Of a stretch of DNA of 9,482 bases, positions 6,546-9,482 are shown piece by piece. A model generated the notes under the pieces. It made no database searches and was not told the DNA's origin. It saw nothing but the letters and a program-made list of their open reading frames with translations. Both the position numbers and the translations under genes were made by a program. Position 1 is the stretch's first letter; each line of letters begins with the position of its first letter. Source of the DNA: Acidobacteriaceae bacterium. Lineage in GTDB: Bacteria; Acidobacteriota; Terriglobia; Terriglobales; Acidobacteriaceae. The stretch covers positions 1 through 9,482 of the forward strand of contig JASHUH010000046.1 in NCBI GenBank assembly GCA_030040115.1. Reading direction: 5' to 3'.

Positions 6546-7244
6546 TCAGGCCGAACCACGGCCCTGGCGGCGCGCCACCACATCGATCGTAGCTCCGATG
6601 GTCGGAATCGCCCCGTAATAGAAGTACTCGCCAAGCCCTACGGTAAACAGCCAGCAGCCGTAGAGCGCGTGCTCAAAGCAGGAGGTCGCGAGCGAGCCGG
6701 TCTCCGCGTAGCGAAACGCGAACAGGAGTCCGCCTGCAAGGGTGAGCCCGAGCGCCAGGCGGTTGCGGAAGATGATATGCATAAAGGCGAAGGCTGCTGC
6801 GCTGGCTAGGATCATCGTCCAAGGACGGGGAAAGAGCGCCCGGTAGCGCTCGAAGAAGAAGGTGCGATACAGCACTCCCTGCGGATAAACCGACAGCACC
6901 GGATAGGCCGCCATCACCACCGCCCAGAAGGCGGGATTCCGTCGTACAAGTCTCCACTCGCGCTCAGGCGCGAACCGGTGGACGCCAACCCAGATGACAA
7001 GCGCGGCGAAGGCGAACATAATAAGGATTCCGGCAAGATGGTGGGGCAACTGGCCAGCATTCCAGAGCCGTGCGCGGATAAAGTGTGGGTCGCGCATCAA
7101 CTGCCACCACGCATAGCCGGAAGCGATCCATAGCAGCGGGAGCGCTGGAATCCGCATTGGCGAGAACCGGTAGGCGACCGGTCCCACCACGAACAGGAGC
7201 AGAAACTCGATGATAAGCGCGGCGCGTGGCATGAAACTCAGCAT
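6546..7244 (-). CDS. CPBP-type intramembrane protein, probably lacking protease activity
   Basis: A very hydrophobic protein of about 232 residues with roughly seven membrane helices, in the CPBP (CAAX protease and bacteriocin-processing, Abi) superfamily. Members use membrane-embedded glutamates and histidines in motifs EExxxR, FxxxH and HxxxN/B. Here motif 1 reads YPQGVLYRTFFF: the Arg (127) is present, but the two glutamates are Gln122 and Gly123. Motif 2 is FAFMH (His156) and motif 3 EHALYG (His192), both intact. Loss of the glutamate pair argues against peptidase activity unless another residue substitutes; some CPBP members are thought to act without proteolysis. The frame opens at a GTG at 7268, with further ATGs at 7244 and 7232. 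None has a strong ribosome binding site; I use 7244. It is divergent from the AroE-like gene. Target and role are unknown. Confidence 0.7.
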   Translation of the reverse strand: MLSFMPRAALIIEFLLLFVVGPVAYRFSPMRIPALPLLWIASGYAWWQLMRDPHFIRARLWNAGQLPHHLAGILIMFAFAALVIWVGVHRFAPEREWRLVRRNPAFWAVVMAAYPVLSVYPQGVLYRTFFFERYRALFPRPWTMILASAAAFAFMHIIFRNRLALGLTLAGGLLFAFRYAETGSLATSCFEHALYGCWLFTVGLGEYFYYGAIPTIGATIDVVARRQGRGSA

Positions 7245-7351
7245 AGCCTGCGCCGGTGCTCCTGGCACGGAATCCGCACGGAAATAGCTGGAACGGCTAA
7301 CAAGGGAGTTTGTTGAGGTGGTTGCGTCGCTGCGCTAATTGCAAATCCACC

Positions 7352-8011
7352 ATGCCCAAAGAACTCAATTTCAAACAGGAACTGGTCGGGTGCTTCGGTT
7401 TCCCTGTAGCGGAGAATCCGACTCAGGCGATGGTGGAACCAGCCTTTCGTGCGATGGGGTTGGATTGGCGTTATCTCACCCTCGAAGTCCGTCCCGAGAA
7501 CCTTGCTGCTGCGGTCGCCGAAGCCAAAGCCTTCGGTTTTCGCGGATTCAACTGCACGATTCCGCACAAGGTTGCGGTCATTCGACACCTCGACGGACTC
7601 GGCGAATCGGCCTCGTTGATGGGAGCGGTCAACTGCGCCGTCAGTCGCGACGGGCGGTTCATCGGTGAGAACACAGACGGCAAAGGCTTCGTCGCAAGCT
7701 TTCGTGAACTCGCCGATCCCCGAGGGAAATCCGTCGTCCTGCTTGGGACGGAGGGAGCAGCGCGGGCCATCGGAGTGGAGATGGCTCTGGCGGGCTGCTC
7801 ACAGATCACCCTCGCAAACCACGATGAAAAGCGCGGCCGCGAGTTGGAAGCGCTATTCCGTGGGCAACCGGGTGAGACGGTAAAATCGATCGGGCATGAA
7901 CTTGCCGTGGCCTATTTGCCTTGGCGAGGCGATTTCCGCGTGCCTGAAGGCACGGATATTCTCGTTTCCGATACGGCACCGGTGTCTGGCAAGCCCAAGC
8001 AACGCTTGTGA
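7352..8011 (+). CDS. Shikimate dehydrogenase-like protein (AroE family), C-terminally truncated
   Basis: AroE reduces 3-dehydroshikimate with NADPH in aromatic amino acid synthesis. This 219-residue product aligns with the family from start to about residue 210, but AroE proteins are usually 270-300 residues; the final helical part is absent. GFNCTIPHKVAV holds the catalytic Lys73, and GENTDGKGF its partner Asp109. Other signatures are altered. The shikimate-binding 'SxSPxMHN' is NPTQAMVEP. The nucleotide loop is GTEGAARA instead of GAGGAARA. The NADP-selecting 'NRT' is NHD, and 'NATSIG' has become SDTAPV just before the frame ends in GKPKQRL. The ENPTQAM variant of the substrate loop may mark an AroE-like paralogue, not a true shikimate dehydrogenase. 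I chose the ATG at 7352 by homology; it has no clear ribosome binding site, though AGGGAG precedes TTG codons at 7310/7313. Probably a decaying gene. Confidence 0.75.
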   Translation: MPKELNFKQELVGCFGFPVAENPTQAMVEPAFRAMGLDWRYLTLEVRPENLAAAVAEAKAFGFRGFNCTIPHKVAVIRHLDGLGESASLMGAVNCAVSRDGRFIGENTDGKGFVASFRELADPRGKSVVLLGTEGAARAIGVEMALAGCSQITLANHDEKRGRELEALFRGQPGETVKSIGHELAVAYLPWRGDFRVPEGTDILVSDTAPVSGKPKQRL

Positions 8012-8365
8012 AATATGGACTGGGCGGATCCGGATATCCATTGCCAGCGGAGATCGCCGCCCACCAGCTTTGATTTCCGCCTGGAGGACTCCGCAGACAG
8101 GCTGACATCCGGAATCAAGGAGCCGCCGTTATCCCCCGACCAGATGAGCAAGCGCTTTTGAGAACGACAACCTGGGGATTCCCGGTGATGAACGTCCATG
8201 AGAGCGGGATCACGGATATGGTCGGCCGATACAATGGGCTCGGCCGCCCCAGAACGCCTAGGCCCCGATCTCTTCTGCCGTCCGAATATACTTGTCCCTC
8301 AACAGAGGATGACCGTTGGAGATCTCCATATTTCAGAAAAGGACGTCCGGATCAGGTTTGAGCGC
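8012..8365 (+). other. Gap between the AroE-like gene and the nucleotidyltransferase
   Basis: No supported gene. In the AroE frame, past its stop, a 48-codon frame (ATG at 8015, stop at 8159-8161) reads without AroE features and lacks a ribosome binding site. Another plus frame through 8000-8075 is also unrecognised. None matches the expected AroE C-terminus (a 'GLGMLV.QG' segment), so the lost tail was deleted or replaced, not merely shifted out of frame. The 3' part of the gap is the leader of the nucleotidyltransferase gene. Confidence 0.4.
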
Positions 8366-9181
8366 ATGGATGACGTTGCAGTTTTCTCCTCTCAGCAACG
8401 GGAAAAGATTCGCGACGAACTGGTTGTCGCCGCAAAGGCGGACGCACGGATTGGCGGCGCTGCCCATTTAGGCTCGGCGGCGGTTGAGTCGACCGACCGC
8501 TGGTCCGATATTGACCTTGCCCTATGCCTGATCCCCAGTGTCGATTTCGATCAGGTATTGCTGGACTGGACGACACGCTTGTATCGCGATTATGCCGCGG
8601 TGGCTCACCACGATCTCCGGCGCGGTGACATTCTGTACCGCGTCTTCCTGCTCAACAACACTTTGCAGCTTGATCTCTCCTTCTGGCCCTTTACGCAATT
8701 TCGTGCGATCGGACCAACGTTCAGCCTGATCTTCGGCGCTGCCGGAGAGCCGATACCGGCCCCGGCCCCTGATGCGGACGACCTGATCGGAATGGCGTGG
8801 CTGTACGCGCTGCACGTGCGTTCAAGTCTTGTGCGATCTCGCCTGTTGCAGGCAGAACATATGTTGAGCGGAATGCGCGATAACGTGCTGTCGCTGATAT
8901 GCAAGCGTCATGGAGTGGCTCCAATGCAGGGCCGAGGGCTGGACGACCTTCTCGACGAGCAAAGGGTTGTAGCTGCGGAATGTCTCGCTCGGTCCTTGGA
9001 ACCCGCTGAACTCACGCGCGCATTTCGGGTCACCATGGACGTCCTGCTCGAAGAGGTGCGCCGCACCGACCCTGGATTGGCGTCAAAGTTAGAACCCTCC
9101 TTACGCCTGCTCGTTACTTCGTCGGCTTACGATAAATGGAATACAGAGTCACCAACAGGTCAACTGTCGCAAAGTCGCTGA
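8366..9181 (+). CDS. Nucleotidyltransferase of the aminoglycoside/lincosamide type
   Basis: A 271-residue cytoplasmic protein expected to move a nucleoside monophosphate onto a hydroxyl group. The polymerase-beta-like core is complete: LGSAAVESTDRWSDIDLAL gives the G-S motif (Gly36, Ser37) and the metal-binding D-x-D pair (Asp48, Asp50). LQLDLSFWPFTQF supplies the third carboxylate (Asp103). The rest is a helical C-terminal domain (about 140-250) with HVRSSLVRSRLLQAEHMLSG and RDNVLSLICKRHG, as in stand-alone nucleotidyltransferase-domain proteins common in actinobacteria and soil bacteria. Those resemble antibiotic nucleotidyltransferases, but most have no proven substrate; resistance should not be assumed. 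The frame is open from 8198. I start at the ATG at 8366, just before the conserved VFSSQQREKIRDEL helix. An alternative ATG at 8309 has AGAGG directly against it, too close for a normal site. It stands alone. Confidence 0.82.
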   Translation: MDDVAVFSSQQREKIRDELVVAAKADARIGGAAHLGSAAVESTDRWSDIDLALCLIPSVDFDQVLLDWTTRLYRDYAAVAHHDLRRGDILYRVFLLNNTLQLDLSFWPFTQFRAIGPTFSLIFGAAGEPIPAPAPDADDLIGMAWLYALHVRSSLVRSRLLQAEHMLSGMRDNVLSLICKRHGVAPMQGRGLDDLLDEQRVVAAECLARSLEPAELTRAFRVTMDVLLEEVRRTDPGLASKLEPSLRLLVTSSAYDKWNTESPTGQLSQSR

Positions 9182-9374
9182 GTCACTTATTGTCGAACGA
9201 CACTTGCGACTTAGACGGGTTCCGAGCGTGGTGCCACCAAGCCGGAGATCAATCCCGTCGAACCCGAATCCGGGCATTTGGACCATCGCCGACGAGAACG
9301 AAGCCGCAGGCAGTGGCCGATGCTGCGGTGGTGGGTATCGAGCAGTTTTCTGAACGAACGGCCTGCAACAAAGA

Positions 9375-9482
9375 CTAAAACCGATGTTCGCAATACGGGC
9401 ATTTCCCGCTGCATTCGTAAGCTTTGAAGAGGTGCTCACAGGAAACGCAGAACCGGACGTAGAAGCACATACGGATGCATTG
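9375..9482 (-). CDS. Small zinc-ribbon protein, C-terminal end (runs off right edge)
   Basis: A minus-strand frame enters at the right edge and stops with TAG at 9377-9375, giving 35 residues. It contains two metal-binding knuckles, FCVSCEHLFKAYECSGKCPY and then CEHRF at the C-terminus: CVSC and CPYC about 13 residues apart, the usual geometry of a zinc ribbon. Such short ribbons bind zinc structurally and often mediate nucleic acid or protein contacts. An ATG lies five codons in from the edge, but with no visible ribosome binding site within the window, so the true start is probably outside. The open frame and four cysteines are seen; the function is unknown. Confidence 0.45.
   Translation of the reverse strand, partial: QCIRMCFYVRFCVSCEHLFKAYECSGKCPYCEHRF

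Noticed and set aside
6035..6634. A 199-codon minus-strand frame through the gene-poor region
   Set aside because: Overlaps the CPBP gene's end and runs antisense to the gdh relic; no ribosome binding site evidence or family motif.
8015..8161. A 48-codon plus-strand frame directly after the AroE-like stop, in the same frame
   Set aside because: No ribosome binding site and no similarity I recognise to the AroE C-terminus or any other family; kept only as a description of the gap.
1..9482. CRISPR array, tRNA or rRNA genes
   Set aside because: I found no regularly spaced repeats and no cloverleaf or rRNA-like stretch on either strand by reading.

Overview
The window looks like chromosomal DNA from a high-G+C Acidobacteriota (or related soil) genome. 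The main reason is an 818-residue duplicated MacB/FtsX-type permease with no ATPase gene beside it, the architecture known as the 'acidobacterial duplicated orphan permease' (ADOP). Most genes here are G+C-rich; a hand count of 1021-1080 gives about 72% and of 3421-3480 about 68%.

Layout, left to right. At the left edge, on the minus strand, is the N-terminus of a probable IS630-type transposase with a good ribosome binding site; it runs off the window. A GNAT acetyltransferase (minus) and ribA, GTP cyclohydrolase II (plus), are divergent across a short shared promoter region. About 580 bases without a convincing gene follow. Next, on the minus strand, come the ADOP permease and, upstream of it, an unfamiliar 401-residue protein with a clear cytidine-deaminase-type zinc core in its middle. 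The ~725 bases beyond the deaminase start are gene-poor and contain a decayed fragment of a glutamate dehydrogenase gene. Then a CPBP-type membrane protein (minus) lies divergent from a shikimate-dehydrogenase-like gene (plus) that stops before its C-terminal part. After a 350-base gap comes an intact nucleotidyltransferase of the antibiotic-nucleotidyltransferase kind (plus). At the right edge is the C-terminus of a small zinc-ribbon protein (minus).

These genes do not form a pathway or an operon. ribA is the only clear housekeeping gene. The rest is accessory material: a transposase, an orphan permease, an orphan deaminase, a CPBP protein lacking its usual catalytic glutamates, an AroE-like gene that has lost its tail and several signature residues, and a gdh relic. 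This pattern fits a region of gene gain and decay. The most interesting item is the deaminase, which has lower G+C than its neighbours, its own plausible promoter and a strong ribosome binding site. No function can be assigned to it from the window alone.
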